Shown here one piece after another: positions 9,424 through 19,494 of a stretch of DNA of 64,000 nt (position 1 is the stretch's first letter; each line of letters begins with the position of its first letter). The stretch spans positions 955,063-1,019,062 of the forward strand of contig JAHPZA010000006.1 in assembly GCA_019058445.1 (NCBI GenBank). Reading direction: 5' to 3'. The DNA is from Promethearchaeota archaeon. GTDB lineage: Archaea; Asgardarchaeota; Lokiarchaeia; Sigyniarchaeales; SOKP01. Below the pieces are notes generated by a model. The model saw only the letters and a program-made list of their open reading frames with translations. It was not told the DNA's origin and ran no database searches. The position numbers and the translations under genes were made by a program.

Positions 9424-10935
9424 GTGACAATGAAAATTAAATCTTGTCCCATAATTGTTGGGGTAGCCCAATACACCCAGCCTAAAGACATATCACAGCC
9501 ACTTGACCCGCTTAATCTAATGGTTAACACATGCCAAAAGGCTTTTTTTGACACAGGAAATGTGGAAATAAAGAATAATATTGATACATTGTACATGGTA
9601 AACATTAATAGCTGGTCTTATAAAGATGCCCCCAGTGAACTCAGTAACATCCTTGGTATAAATCCGGGGCAAAAAGTTTATTTACCAGATGGTGGGGATT
9701 CACCTCAGATGCTAGTCAATAGAGGTGCTAAAGCTATTGCGTCTGGAAGAAGTAAAGCTATTCTTATAACAGGCGGAGAAGCTGCCTATTCAGTTTATCG
9801 TGAAAGAAAAAAAAAAATAAGATTAAATTGGCCAAGGAAAAAAACCCATAAATATATAGAAAAGAATTCGCAGCCTTATACATCTGGATTTGAAAACAAA
9901 TATGGGATGATTTATCCTTCTTGTACATATGCTATGTTTGAAACAGCTGTACGTGCAGCATCGGGGAGAAGTCTTGAACAACAAAGGGAGTATATTGGTA
10001 AATTATTTGAGCATTATTCTAAAATAGCTTCAAAAAATCCTTATGCGTGGAGCCAAAAATCCTATACAGCTCAAGAAATTTGTACTCCCTCTCCAAAGAA
10101 TCGTAATATAATGTATCCTTACACCAAACATATGTGTTCAAATATATTTGTTGATCAGTCAGCCTCATTGATAATGACGAGTGAAAAAATAGCCGAGGAA
10201 CTAAATATTGATCCTAAACGCAGGGTTTACCCTATGGGGGGTGCTGATTTAAAAAATATCTTAAGTATTATTAGTCGTCCAAACCTCTACGATTCTCCCG
10301 CAGCCAGAGAAGGGTCACGACTCGCATTAAAGCAAGCGGGTCTTACAGTTGAAGATATTGATGCTTTTGACATCTATAATTGCTTTCCTTCCATGGTACA
10401 AATAATTATGAATGAAATTGGTCTTTCTGTCGATGATCCTCGTGATCTTACGATAACAGGAGGGCTTCCTTACTTTGGTGGACCCCTTAGCAATTATTCA
10501 ATGCATGCTATAATTGATAGTGTTAATTTAATCCGTAAAGATCCCGCTAAAAAAATTATGGTGGTAGCCAATGGAGGATATAACACTAAACAATCCTTTG
10601 GAATTTATGGGACTCAACCACCTGTGATACCTTGGGATGAACGAAATGATTTAGAAATACAGCAGTCTATTTTTTCGAAATCTGTACCGGAGCCGATTGA
10701 GGTAGCAAATAGTCAAATTACAATTGAAGCATACACGATTTATTATGACCGAAATGGAATGCCAAAACGAGTAATTGTATGTGGGCATCTAGAAAATGGT
10801 CGTCGAACACTTGCTATAATTGAAGAGGCACCGGAGTTATTGGAAAACTTGGAAAACCAGGAACTTGTTGGAAAAGTATTCCCCGTTCATCATGATTCCA
10901 ATGAGGATTTTAATTTCATTTCCATTAAGGATTAA
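9424..10935 (+). CDS. Thiolase-like protein (TLP1 type), copy 2
   Basis: 503 residues, closely similar to copy 1 along its full length (shared QYTQPKDI, LPDGGDSPQMLVNR, DPRDLTITGGLPYFGGP). It has the same replacements of thiolase catalytic motifs and the same added C-terminal domain. Start is GTG 9424 or, as likely, ATG 9430, which matches the paralogue better. Its stop is directly adjacent to the stop of the convergent MBL-fold gene, with no bases between. Two parallel copies kept beside one transporter suggest a heteromer or two related substrates. Confidence 0.8.
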   Translation: MTMKIKSCPIIVGVAQYTQPKDISQPLDPLNLMVNTCQKAFFDTGNVEIKNNIDTLYMVNINSWSYKDAPSELSNILGINPGQKVYLPDGGDSPQMLVNRGAKAIASGRSKAILITGGEAAYSVYRERKKKIRLNWPRKKTHKYIEKNSQPYTSGFENKYGMIYPSCTYAMFETAVRAASGRSLEQQREYIGKLFEHYSKIASKNPYAWSQKSYTAQEICTPSPKNRNIMYPYTKHMCSNIFVDQSASLIMTSEKIAEELNIDPKRRVYPMGGADLKNILSIISRPNLYDSPAAREGSRLALKQAGLTVEDIDAFDIYNCFPSMVQIIMNEIGLSVDDPRDLTITGGLPYFGGPLSNYSMHAIIDSVNLIRKDPAKKIMVVANGGYNTKQSFGIYGTQPPVIPWDERNDLEIQQSIFSKSVPEPIEVANSQITIEAYTIYYDRNGMPKRVIVCGHLENGRRTLAIIEEAPELLENLENQELVGKVFPVHHDSNEDFNFISIKD

Positions 10936-11709
10936 TTAATCATTGTGAATCTCTAATGTGTCTAAGTCATCCGGAATAACAATTTCCTTATTAAATATTT
11001 CTTTTAAGTTTTTTATAGATTTTACCACCTTCTTCGCAAAGAGCGGGTAAAGGTGAACTAAGACCAATTTTTGACTGTTAGCGTCTCTAGCCATTTTTAC
11101 TGCATCAGTGGGAGTGCTATGTCCATATTCATCTGCAAATTTACTATATTTATCTGGCAATGTTGATTCACATATAAAAACTTCACAGTTTTCTGCTAAT
11201 TTAACTAAATGCGGGATAGGTCTTGTATCTCCAGAGTAACAAACAGAGTTATTATTTTTTTCTATACGATAAGCAAAGGCAATTATAGCATGATCCATCT
11301 TGGCGCTTTTTATTGTATAATCTCCTTTAAATTCTTGAATCTCATTTGTATCATGTAACTCATTAAAGCGAATATTGAAATTAAATGCGCCAAATCCACC
11401 GGGAACGTTTAGTAAGGTAAATATTTTTTCAGTAGTAGCTTTTGTGTGGGGAGGACCAATAATTGTCAAGTCTTTGGTTCTATTACTGAGCCAGTAATGC
11501 CAGAGTAAGGAAAATAATCCCGAGAAATGATCTCCATGTAAATGTGTTATACAGATTATATTAATTGTATCTATTGCTTTTAATCGCAATAATTTCTGAG
11601 TACAGCCCTCACCGCAATCAAGAAAAAGATCGTTATTTATTAAAAGTGAGGGAAAAGTTCGGTTCTCCGTCATGAGACTACCTGTTGTTCCTAAGAAAGT
11701 GATTTTCAT
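10936..11709 (-). CDS. MBL-fold metallohydrolase, RNase Z-like
   Basis: 257 residues with the metallo-beta-lactamase zinc site HLHGDH (56-61), a typical N-terminus MKITFLGTTGS, DCGEG (31-35), YSGDTRP for the second metal region, and a final His in LVHLYPLF. The layout fits the RNase Z / arylsulfatase-like branch (tRNA 3' processing or small-molecule esterase). The usual RNase Z exosite arm is not obvious, so a generic hydrolase is equally possible. Given the neighbouring sulfatases, an arylsulfatase-like activity of this fold is worth considering, but nothing in the sequence proves it. Confidence 0.75.
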   Translation of the reverse strand: MKITFLGTTGSLMTENRTFPSLLINNDLFLDCGEGCTQKLLRLKAIDTINIICITHLHGDHFSGLFSLLWHYWLSNRTKDLTIIGPPHTKATTEKIFTLLNVPGGFGAFNFNIRFNELHDTNEIQEFKGDYTIKSAKMDHAIIAFAYRIEKNNNSVCYSGDTRPIPHLVKLAENCEVFICESTLPDKYSKFADEYGHSTPTDAVKMARDANSQKLVLVHLYPLFAKKVVKSIKNLKEIFNKEIVIPDDLDTLEIHND

Positions 11710-11771
11710 CTTAAATACCTATTAATTTACTTTAGACTATTAAATATTATTTAGTATATAAGAAATTGGAA

Positions 11772-13301
11772 TTATGCTCGAGCCTGTCTTCTAGGAGTAC
11801 GATCTTGAAGTTTTATAAGTTCATGAAGTAATTTACTTATTAATTTATTTTTCAATTCCCTTGAATTTTTATCGTCCCATAAATTATGTTGTTCCTGTGG
11901 ATCGTTCTTTAAATTGTATAAATCTCCTGCATCTTCCCGGATATTATAAACAGTAATTCTATAGTCTCCAGTTATCATGGTACGGACTTTCATTGAAGGT
12001 AGATTTAATGAATCTTTAGCATCTTCAAAATCTTGATCCTCTTCAATAATACAATGATCTCTTACTTGTACTGAAGGATCTCTTAAAATAGGGGATAAAT
12101 CATATCCTTGCATAACAGGTGGATAATCTTTAGCTTTAATATTTAATAATTTCAGAATTGTTGAGGGAATATCAATTGAACTGGCAAGAGAATTAGTTAT
12201 CGTGCCAGGCTTAGTTAAACTGGGTACTTTCCATATAAATGGCACTTTTAAAACCCCCTGGAAATGAGCCAGAGCTTTGAGAATAATTCCATGATCGGCC
12301 ATAAAGTCGCCATGATCGCTTGTGAAAATTATCATTGTGTTATTCCCCAATCCAAAAGAATTTAATGCGGCTAATATTTGGCCTACACCATGGTCAATCA
12401 TGGAAATTGTTCCGTATGTATATGCTATAAATTTTCTTGCTTCTTCTTCAGTTGTTTCCCGCATCGTTGTTCTTCTATACACATTTACATACTTTCCTAA
12501 AGCTTTATGGTTATAAAGAGGTTTTATGTCATTAAATGTTAATGGTAATTTGATTTTTTCAGGATTATACATAGTTTTATATTTTCCAGGTGGACAAACC
12601 GGATGATGGGGATCTGGAAATGAACAGTGCAAGAAAAAGGGTTTTTTTCCATAATAACCCTCTGAAAATCTTTTTAGAAATAAAATTATTTCCTCTGTTA
12701 TATAATTTGTATGATATATTTCTTCTGGTATTGGTGACTCATCAAGCACTTCATGGAAAAGTCTAGGTGCTCTATGCTTAATTAATTCAAAATATTCAGG
12801 TGCTCTTTCCTCAACCCAATCCAGATAATGACCTGAAACCGCATCTCCATGGCCAATGGTTAGCATAACTTCATCTAATCCATGATAGGGGTGAGGGATG
12901 GGCTTTCTTTTATCTTTAGGTTTGTATAAAAATGGGATCATTTGTTCCGCTGAATTAAATTTTCTGCTAAAAGGAGTTCCATAAAAATTCAAATGAATTT
13001 TTCCAATAGAACAGGTATGATACCCATTATCGAGCAAAGTTTTTGTAAATGTAGGGATATCAGAATCTAAATTTATTCCATTACATCTAACCCCATGAAT
13101 GCTTGGATATTTTCCTGTAAATATAGTGGATCTATTCGGCATGCAGATTGGGTTTGCGACATAAGCATTTGTAAATCTAACTCCCTCAGCAGCAAGGCGA
13201 TCCAAATTTGGAGTTTTCAGATCAGGATTTCCAGCACAACCAAGATGATCAGCACGTTGCTGATCTGTAATTATGAACAAAACATTCATTTTTTCACTCA
13301 T
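11772..13301 (-). CDS. Type I sulfatase (CMPNR), paralogue A
   Basis: About 509 residues of the alkaline-phosphatase-fold sulfatase family. Metal-binding Asp13 lies in FIITDQQR, the nucleophile is Cys53 in ICMPNR (C-x-P-x-R, converted to formylglycine in active enzymes), and a second metal site is FTSDHGDFMADHG near residue 325. No signal peptide precedes the first strand, so it should be cytoplasmic. I use ATG 13301 (MSEKMNV), which matches the starts of two paralogues; a GTG at 13313 is possible. It is divergent from the GPH symporter gene. It is close to the sulfatases at 17.9-19.4 and 23.4-24.9 kb. Confidence 0.93.
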   Translation of the reverse strand: MSEKMNVLFIITDQQRADHLGCAGNPDLKTPNLDRLAAEGVRFTNAYVANPICMPNRSTIFTGKYPSIHGVRCNGINLDSDIPTFTKTLLDNGYHTCSIGKIHLNFYGTPFSRKFNSAEQMIPFLYKPKDKRKPIPHPYHGLDEVMLTIGHGDAVSGHYLDWVEERAPEYFELIKHRAPRLFHEVLDESPIPEEIYHTNYITEEIILFLKRFSEGYYGKKPFFLHCSFPDPHHPVCPPGKYKTMYNPEKIKLPLTFNDIKPLYNHKALGKYVNVYRRTTMRETTEEEARKFIAYTYGTISMIDHGVGQILAALNSFGLGNNTMIIFTSDHGDFMADHGIILKALAHFQGVLKVPFIWKVPSLTKPGTITNSLASSIDIPSTILKLLNIKAKDYPPVMQGYDLSPILRDPSVQVRDHCIIEEDQDFEDAKDSLNLPSMKVRTMITGDYRITVYNIREDAGDLYNLKNDPQEQHNLWDDKNSRELKNKLISKLLHELIKLQDRTPRRQARA

Positions 13302-13446
13302 AACTTCTATCACATAATAATTAATCTATAATAAAAACTACCAAATATGTCAGAAGTGATTAATAGTTCTTACTAGATAGTTTTATATATAATGTTAACC
13401 CAAATGTAAAAAAGTAATTAAACAATTGCATTTAAAGATATTTAAT

Positions 13447-14841
13447 ATGGTAAATTCAGAAAAAGAAATTACACACTCGAAGGCTGTTATGGCTTCGTAT
13501 GGTATGGGAGCAGCAATAAATCAATTCTTTAGAATGGCATTTGTCGCGTTCGGTTTCTATTTTTATGAAGGGGAAATAGGCTTAGACGTTTGGATAACCG
13601 CACTAGGATACATTTTATTTGCGATATGGAATGCAGTTAACGACCCTCTAGTAGGCTATTTAACTAATCGACCTTTTAAATTCACTAAAAAATGGGGTAG
13701 AAGGTTTCCTTGGACCATGATCGGAGGAATTCCTTGGGTTCTTACATATATTCTTGTTTTTACTCCACCTGCTGTTGATCCGGTAGCAGGGGCATGGATT
13801 CTTTTTGGATGGCTTGTGTTTTCCACATGTTTGTTTGACACATTTAATTCTATTTGGTGGGTAAATTATTATTCTCTTTTTCCTGATAAATTTCGTTCAC
13901 TAAAGGAGCGTAGGACTGCTACCGGAATCGTGACTCCCATAGGAATTGTCGGAATAACCCTTGGAGGGATAGTACCACCTCTACTTATTACTTATGGTGT
14001 TCCCACTACTTTTATTATTCAAGCTGGAGTTGTTTCTATAATCGCATTTATTATGCTGATGCTTGGGATCCCCGGTTGGCGCGATGATCCCGATTCTGTT
14101 GAGAAATATCTCGAAAAATATGAAAAGGAGAAAGAAGAAGAATCCTTCTTTAAATCTATGATATCTACATTCCACCAAAGATCATGGGTTCTTTTGTTGA
14201 TTATATATTTAACGTGGCAAGTATTAACGTTTTGCGTTCAAGCTTCGATTCCCTATCTTATGCGATTTGTTCTAAAAATGCAAGCTAGTGCCCAATTATT
14301 CTTACAAGTTGGATTTCTCATAGGTGCCATCATTTCAATCCCCCTTTGGGTTAAATTAGCAAACAAACTAAATGATAATAAAAAAGTTTATGTAATTGCG
14401 GGTTTAATATTAGTTGTTTTCTCGATTCCGCTCTCATTATTTGCTAATTATAACATCCTTATTCTATTATTTATTTTATGGGGTGTAGGACTTGGGGGAT
14501 TTTGGGCATTAAATCGAATAATTTTAAGTGATGTGGTGGATGAAGCAGTGGTGAATACTGGGAAACGGGAAGAGGGAATATACAGTGGGATATTCATGTT
14601 TTTTAATCGTGTGGCTATAATTATTCAAGTAGTTATATTTGCTACTGTACATACCATGACAGGATTCGTAGAAGGTGCAGATAGTCAATCAACTCAAGCT
14701 CAATGGGGTATCCAATTACACCTTGGAATTATTCCAGCAATAGTACTTCTCTTTGGTACATTACTTTTCTGGAAATTTTATGATTTAACACCTAGTAGGA
14801 TAGAAGACGTACAAAGTAAATTAAAACAAATGGGCCTCTAA
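13447..14841 (+). CDS. GPH-type sugar:cation symporter (MFS)
   Basis: About 464 residues with roughly 12 membrane helices. NDPLVGYLTNRP followed by KWGRRFPW (near residues 60-85) is the MelB-type signature of glycoside-pentoside-hexuronide symporters, which move sugars or uronides with Na+ or H+. ATG 13447 is preferred; TTG 13426 is an in-frame alternative. Its position inside the sulfatase island and divergence from sulfatase A suggest it imports a sulfated or desulfated saccharide; this is inference from context. Confidence 0.85.
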   Translation: MVNSEKEITHSKAVMASYGMGAAINQFFRMAFVAFGFYFYEGEIGLDVWITALGYILFAIWNAVNDPLVGYLTNRPFKFTKKWGRRFPWTMIGGIPWVLTYILVFTPPAVDPVAGAWILFGWLVFSTCLFDTFNSIWWVNYYSLFPDKFRSLKERRTATGIVTPIGIVGITLGGIVPPLLITYGVPTTFIIQAGVVSIIAFIMLMLGIPGWRDDPDSVEKYLEKYEKEKEEESFFKSMISTFHQRSWVLLLIIYLTWQVLTFCVQASIPYLMRFVLKMQASAQLFLQVGFLIGAIISIPLWVKLANKLNDNKKVYVIAGLILVVFSIPLSLFANYNILILLFILWGVGLGGFWALNRIILSDVVDEAVVNTGKREEGIYSGIFMFFNRVAIIIQVVIFATVHTMTGFVEGADSQSTQAQWGIQLHLGIIPAIVLLFGTLLFWKFYDLTPSRIEDVQSKLKQMGL

Positions 14842-14859
14842 ATTAATTTAACAAAATTT

Positions 14860-14904
14860 AAAAAAAATTCCTTTTTTTTTAGTAGAGTAGAAAAGATCTA
14901 CTCT
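14860..14904 (+). terminator. Possible terminator after the symporter gene
   Basis: A run of nine T (14872-14880) lies 30 bases after the symporter stop and is followed by a perfect 7-bp inverted repeat, AGAGTAG (14884-14890) and CTACTCT (14898-14904). T runs alone can end archaeal transcripts. The order (T run before the stem) differs from a bacterial intrinsic terminator. The rest of this roughly 250-base gap shows nothing else I can name. Confidence 0.4.
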
Positions 14905-15098
14905 TAAAAAGATCAAATGCTAATAATAGCCAAGAAAAGAGAGTCTGAAAGCGTAAAGCTTTACAACCAAAGGCAAAAATGCATAATTAGGGATTAAATG
15001 CGATTTATCATAAAAATAAGAAAAAATAAAAAAAAGATGTTAATAACTCTTTATTTATTTAAAGAGTTGCAAATCATAAGTCAATATATTTAAGAGAA

Positions 15099-16229
15099 TT
15101 ATGTAAGTTTTTCTTCGATTAATGATTCCTTTAATTCTTCAGCCAAAGTACCTAATCTATTTGCAGTAGCAGTAATTTCTTCCATCGAGGCAGTTTGTTC
15201 TTCTGTTGAAGCACTTATACCTTCCATTGAAGAAGTAGTTGATTGAATTTTATTGAGTATCACATCGATTTTTGAACCAGTATCTATTACTGCTCTCTTC
15301 GATTCTTCTGCAAGTTTTCGAACCTCGTCGGCAACAACCGCAAATCCCCTGCCATATTCTCCTGCCCTTCCAGCTTCTATACTAGCATTCAAAGCTAACA
15401 AATTAGTTTGCTCAGAAATATTTGTAATTAATTTCATGACATTACGTAAGTCATCAGAATAATTTGTTATAATACCTGTTTCTTGATTGACGTTTTGGAC
15501 TGTTGAAGATATTTCTTCAGCAGATGCATTCACTTCACTGGCACTTGCTGCTAATTCAGTAGCCATATTTGAAACATTTACGCTAGCATCCGAGGCAGCA
15601 TCAATAACTTTTCTCAATGATGTCGCTGAATTCGTAATCTCTTGTTCTATAAGTGCTACAAACGCAGTTACTAACATAATCGTAGAAAAAAATATTCTTA
15701 CTCCTTGAGCATATAATCTTATCCCATCTACATCTCCTACTGTGTTTATTATAACAATTATCAGATTTAGGAAAGCTGAAAGTAAAATCAAGCAGAGGAA
15801 TGCATGAATTGGTGTTCTTTTATGCCAGTAAATTCGAAAGATTAAGATGCTACCTATTACACAAAAAATAAGTATAAAGATTTCTAAACCAAGTATGATT
15901 GGATTAACGACAAAAGCTGCTGGTATAATACGCTTAATCTTAGTATTATCTGGTTTATTCTTAATAAAAGTTTCATTATATTCCTTGAAAATTGCTATAA
16001 ATATTATGATAATAGCAAGAGCATACAAAGTGTAGCTAATCATATTCTGACTTGTTGGATTAATAAAGGTGTTGATAGCGCCAATTAAATAAGCAATAGC
16101 CATAACATAATAGGCTGGAACCCAAAGTAATAAATCTCGCCTCTTTCTAACAACATACGTTATTAATATTGACGCAACAATACCTATAATCAAACATATA
16201 AAGCTTAACTCAAAAGACATTGCTTCCAT
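15099..16229 (-). CDS. Six-helix methyl-accepting chemoreceptor without HAMP
   Basis: 376 residues. Six hydrophobic helices (about 6-27, 33-54, 63-81, 108-131, 142-163, 176-194) lead straight into an MCP signalling coiled coil (about 200-372). The conserved hairpin tip is [20 protein letters not shown] (273-292), and [18 protein letters not shown] follows. There is no periplasmic sensor loop and no recognisable HAMP linker, so sensing is probably through the membrane domain. A short methylation-helix-like stretch ([16 protein letters not shown]) is near the C-terminus. No CheA, CheW or archaellum gene is in the window. ATG 16229 has an AGGA stretch at a good distance. Confidence 0.88.
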   Translation of the reverse strand: MEAMSFELSFICLIIGIVASILITYVVRKRRDLLLWVPAYYVMAIAYLIGAINTFINPTSQNMISYTLYALAIIIIFIAIFKEYNETFIKNKPDNTKIKRIIPAAFVVNPIILGLEIFILIFCVIGSILIFRIYWHKRTPIHAFLCLILLSAFLNLIIVIINTVGDVDGIRLYAQGVRIFFSTIMLVTAFVALIEQEITNSATSLRKVIDAASDASVNVSNMATELAASASEVNASAEEISSTVQNVNQETGIITNYSDDLRNVMKLITNISEQTNLLALNASIEAGRAGEYGRGFAVVADEVRKLAEESKRAVIDTGSKIDVILNKIQSTTSSMEGISASTEEQTASMEEITATANRLGTLAEELKESLIEEKLT

Positions 16230-16441
16230 AATTATCCTATTTTCTCCTGATATAGTGTTTTTATCTTAAACATTTGAAATTTAAGTCTATTCATATAGAA
16301 TATCCTTGTTTTTCGTCTATATATTTAAAATAATTAGAATTTATAACTAAATCTGTAATAAAAATTGTGAGATTTAAACCATCCTTTATTTTTTTAATGT
16401 TCGTACTATTGTATATTAAAAAAATAAATTATATTTGATAA

Positions 16442-17878
16442 CTAGCTTATTAAAAGTACATATTCTTCTGGGATCTCTATGCAGTTTGAAATATGATCAT
16501 CAAGCATTGTAGATAGTTTTTCTAAAATATCATTCCAATTTGTATCTTTCGCTAAATTATAAATCTCTTTCGGATCATCTTTCCAATTGACAAGAAAAAT
16601 ATCTTCCTTTTCTTTCTTTACCGGTTTTCCGTTCAACCGAACTGTCTTATCCAATCTATATTTATCGGTGCGTATACAAGCCCGTCTAGGCCATCCATTT
16701 CTATTCAAGTAATTTCCATGTAACCTCATCGGAAAAGTAAAACTTGAAGAAAACCCAAAACCGATTGATGAATACACAGCTACTGGAGGTTTAGAAGAGA
16801 AAAGATCTCGACCCTTAAACTGTTTTGGAGTCTCAATCCCCGCGAGATTGAAAAGTGTTTTTGGCACGTCCAAACTTTCGCAGATCTCATCCCTAATTTT
16901 TCCTTTAGATTTAATGTTTGGACCAGCGATTAATAATGGAACCCTATGAACTTGAGGTGCATATATTTGTTTAGCATAGCACCCATTTTCTCCTAGCGAA
17001 ACTCCGTGATCTGCACTAAAAACGATAATTGTGTTTTCAAGCTGACCCAAGGATTCTAAATACTCAAAAATTTTACCTATTTGGGCATCTATCCATGCAA
17101 CCAGGCCATAATAATATACTTGCGCAAGATATATCTCTTCTTTAGTCATCTTGGCAGCATCTACAACTTGGGCAAATCTTTGTTCAAATTCACTCAACTT
17201 TTCCTTATATTCAATTGTGTTAGGAAAATTTTCCTCCATATAAATACTATTATATGGAGGAGGAGTTAAAACAGGAGTATGAGGTTGAAGAAAAGATATT
17301 CTTAAAAAATAAGGGGCATTCTCTTTTTTTAGCCATTCAAGTGCGTTATTTGTTACCTTTTCAGGTGGATAGGGTTTATCTTTTGGAAATCTTCCCCCAA
17401 TTATAGACATTCTCCGTCCTGTCTTAAAACCTTGAGGGGCAATCATGTTTTTTAGCTCGCTTCTCTTAACATGCATCATTTGGGATCCTTCTACATTAGA
17501 ATGTCGAAAAATTGTATTTCCCTTCACATTTCTATAAAGGTCTTGAGGAAGGTGTACTTTACCAAAATTTGCTGTTTTATATCCATTTCGAGCGAAAACC
17601 TCTGGTATTGTATCATATTTCAAATCCAAATGAAAACTACTGAGAGCTGCCTCATTGTGATATACTCCTATGTCTTCGGGATATAATCCCGTTAAATTAC
17701 TCACACGAGATGGTACACAGACCGGAGAATTACAAAAACAGTTTTCAAATTTAACTCCCATTTCAGCTATTCGATCGATATTAGGAGTTTTCATTTCTGC
17801 ATATTTATTTCCATAACATCCAAGAGCGTCTGTTCTTAATTCATCACAGTAAATATAAATAATATTTGGGGCATTCAT
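16442..17878 (-). CDS. Type I sulfatase (CVPSR)
   Basis: About 478 residues with Asp12 in YIYCDELR, the classical nucleophile motif CVPSR (Cys54) and FSADHGVSLGENG as second metal site. The C-terminal part contains the family's WKDDPKEIYNLA segment. I chose ATG 17878 because sulfatases begin a few residues before the first strand. An ATG at 17968 would add 30 residues and overlap the preceding sulfatase by 53 bases. It is the last of four sulfatases in a row on this strand, with a 37-base gap to the one before. It is more distant from the CMPNR paralogues. No signal peptide is seen with this start. Confidence 0.9.
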   Translation of the reverse strand: MNAPNIIYIYCDELRTDALGCYGNKYAEMKTPNIDRIAEMGVKFENCFCNSPVCVPSRVSNLTGLYPEDIGVYHNEAALSSFHLDLKYDTIPEVFARNGYKTANFGKVHLPQDLYRNVKGNTIFRHSNVEGSQMMHVKRSELKNMIAPQGFKTGRRMSIIGGRFPKDKPYPPEKVTNNALEWLKKENAPYFLRISFLQPHTPVLTPPPYNSIYMEENFPNTIEYKEKLSEFEQRFAQVVDAAKMTKEEIYLAQVYYYGLVAWIDAQIGKIFEYLESLGQLENTIIVFSADHGVSLGENGCYAKQIYAPQVHRVPLLIAGPNIKSKGKIRDEICESLDVPKTLFNLAGIETPKQFKGRDLFSSKPPVAVYSSIGFGFSSSFTFPMRLHGNYLNRNGWPRRACIRTDKYRLDKTVRLNGKPVKKEKEDIFLVNWKDDPKEIYNLAKDTNWNDILEKLSTMLDDHISNCIEIPEEYVLLIS

Positions 17879-17915
17879 TTGGTTAAGCCAATAATTGTTC
17901 TCTAAAATAATATTT

Positions 17916-19442
17916 TTAAGATCCAGCAACCCTTTTGGGATAGGGAGTCTGTGCCTTAAGATTTTCATGTAAAAGCTTATCTACGAGGTTAAATCTCTTT
18001 TCTTTGAATTCTTTATCATACCAAAGATTTTTCAATTCATCAAGATCATTTTTTCTATCGTAAATATCTCCATAACCAGGCATACTTTCATACACAGTCA
18101 ACTTATAATCCTCAGTGATTAAATGTCGTAAACGTGATTTAAGTGGTCCTATTTCCTCATCATTTTCAATGAAACAACAATCCCTTATTTTTGTATTTAA
18201 ATTTGTTAAAATAGGAGTGAGATCAAAGCCCTGCATGTCGGGAGGATGGTGCCGTTCTTTTATTCCTAATAAATTTAGGATTGTTTTAGGATAATCGACT
18301 GTACTTGCTAAAGAGTTTGTAGTTACACCTGGTTTTGTCAAGCCAGGAACTTTCCATATAAGAGGAAGCTGCAGCACCCCATTATAAGGACAGGGACCTT
18401 TAAATAAAAGCCCGTGGTCGCCCATTAAATCTCCATGATCACTTGTGTAAATTACGATAGTATTGTCAGCAAGTCCTAACTTTTCTAAAGATGCCAGAAT
18501 TTGTCCCACACTATAATCTACATAAGCAACAGAAGCATATGTTAAAGCGGTTATTTTTCGAACCTCTTCCTCAGTCGATTCTCTTAAAAACGCTTTCTTG
18601 AATGGTGGGTTTTTCATATGCTGTCCTAGAAATTCATGATTGTATAGATTCTTTGCATCATGGAAACTCGCTGGAAGTTCTATATCTTCGGGGTTATACA
18701 TATCCCGAAATCTTTTGGGAGGTATTATCGGGTAATGAGGGTCGGGAAATGAACAATGTAGATAAAACGGTTTGGTTCCGTAATCTCCTTTCGCAAATCG
18801 CTCTAGAAAAGCGATTGTACGTTCTTGAACGTAGGTTGTATTATAAAATTCCTCTGGGATATCATCACAATAAAGGCTAAATAGTATATCATAGTTTAAA
18901 CATCTTTTTTTAACTTCCTCAGCGACAGATGGAGTTTTCTCTTCTAACCATTCAATATAATGTCCTGAGCAGATACTTCCATTTCCCACAACTACTTCTA
19001 CTTCATCATACCCATAATAGGGCATTGGAAAGTTTTCTCTTACAGGATCCTTTCTACCTTTAGGATCTACCCAACTGGCTATGTTTTCTGCTGATATTGT
19101 CTTACGTTTGAAGGGAGCCATCCAAAATTGATGATGAATTTTTCCAATTGCGGCAGTATGCCATCCTCTATTATGAAGAGTATGTGTAATAGTCGGAATA
19201 TCTTCTCGCAAATTAATTCCATTACTCCTTATGCCATGTACATTCGGATAAAGCCCTGTTATCATAGTTGCACGGTTAGGCATACATATTGGATTAGTAC
19301 AGAAGTAGTTTGTAAACCTTACGCTCTCACTCGCGAGTCTATCTATATTTGGAGTTTTTAATGTTTTATTTCCATAACAACTCAAATGATCCACTCTTTG
19401 AGCGTCGGTAATTATAAATAGCACATTCATTTTTTCACTCAT
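17916..19442 (-). CDS. Type I sulfatase (CMPNR), paralogue B
   Basis: 508 residues, closely related to the sulfatases at 11.8-13.3 and 23.4-24.9 kb: same start MSEKMNVLFIITD, Cys53 in ICMPNR, YTSDHGDLMGDHG as second metal site, and a C-terminal LLHENLKAQTPYPKR. The fourth position of the C-x-P-x-R motif is Asn, as in paralogues A and C, whereas the neighbours have Ser or Ala. It lies 52 bases downstream of the next sulfatase gene, consistent with one transcript. The predicted substrate is an organic sulfate ester; type unknown. Confidence 0.93.
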   Translation of the reverse strand: MSEKMNVLFIITDAQRVDHLSCYGNKTLKTPNIDRLASESVRFTNYFCTNPICMPNRATMITGLYPNVHGIRSNGINLREDIPTITHTLHNRGWHTAAIGKIHHQFWMAPFKRKTISAENIASWVDPKGRKDPVRENFPMPYYGYDEVEVVVGNGSICSGHYIEWLEEKTPSVAEEVKKRCLNYDILFSLYCDDIPEEFYNTTYVQERTIAFLERFAKGDYGTKPFYLHCSFPDPHYPIIPPKRFRDMYNPEDIELPASFHDAKNLYNHEFLGQHMKNPPFKKAFLRESTEEEVRKITALTYASVAYVDYSVGQILASLEKLGLADNTIVIYTSDHGDLMGDHGLLFKGPCPYNGVLQLPLIWKVPGLTKPGVTTNSLASTVDYPKTILNLLGIKERHHPPDMQGFDLTPILTNLNTKIRDCCFIENDEEIGPLKSRLRHLITEDYKLTVYESMPGYGDIYDRKNDLDELKNLWYDKEFKEKRFNLVDKLLHENLKAQTPYPKRVAGS

Positions 19443-19494
19443 AATAATCCGTTTTTCCCGTTTAATTTGAGTAAAACTTTTAAAAGTTCAAAAT

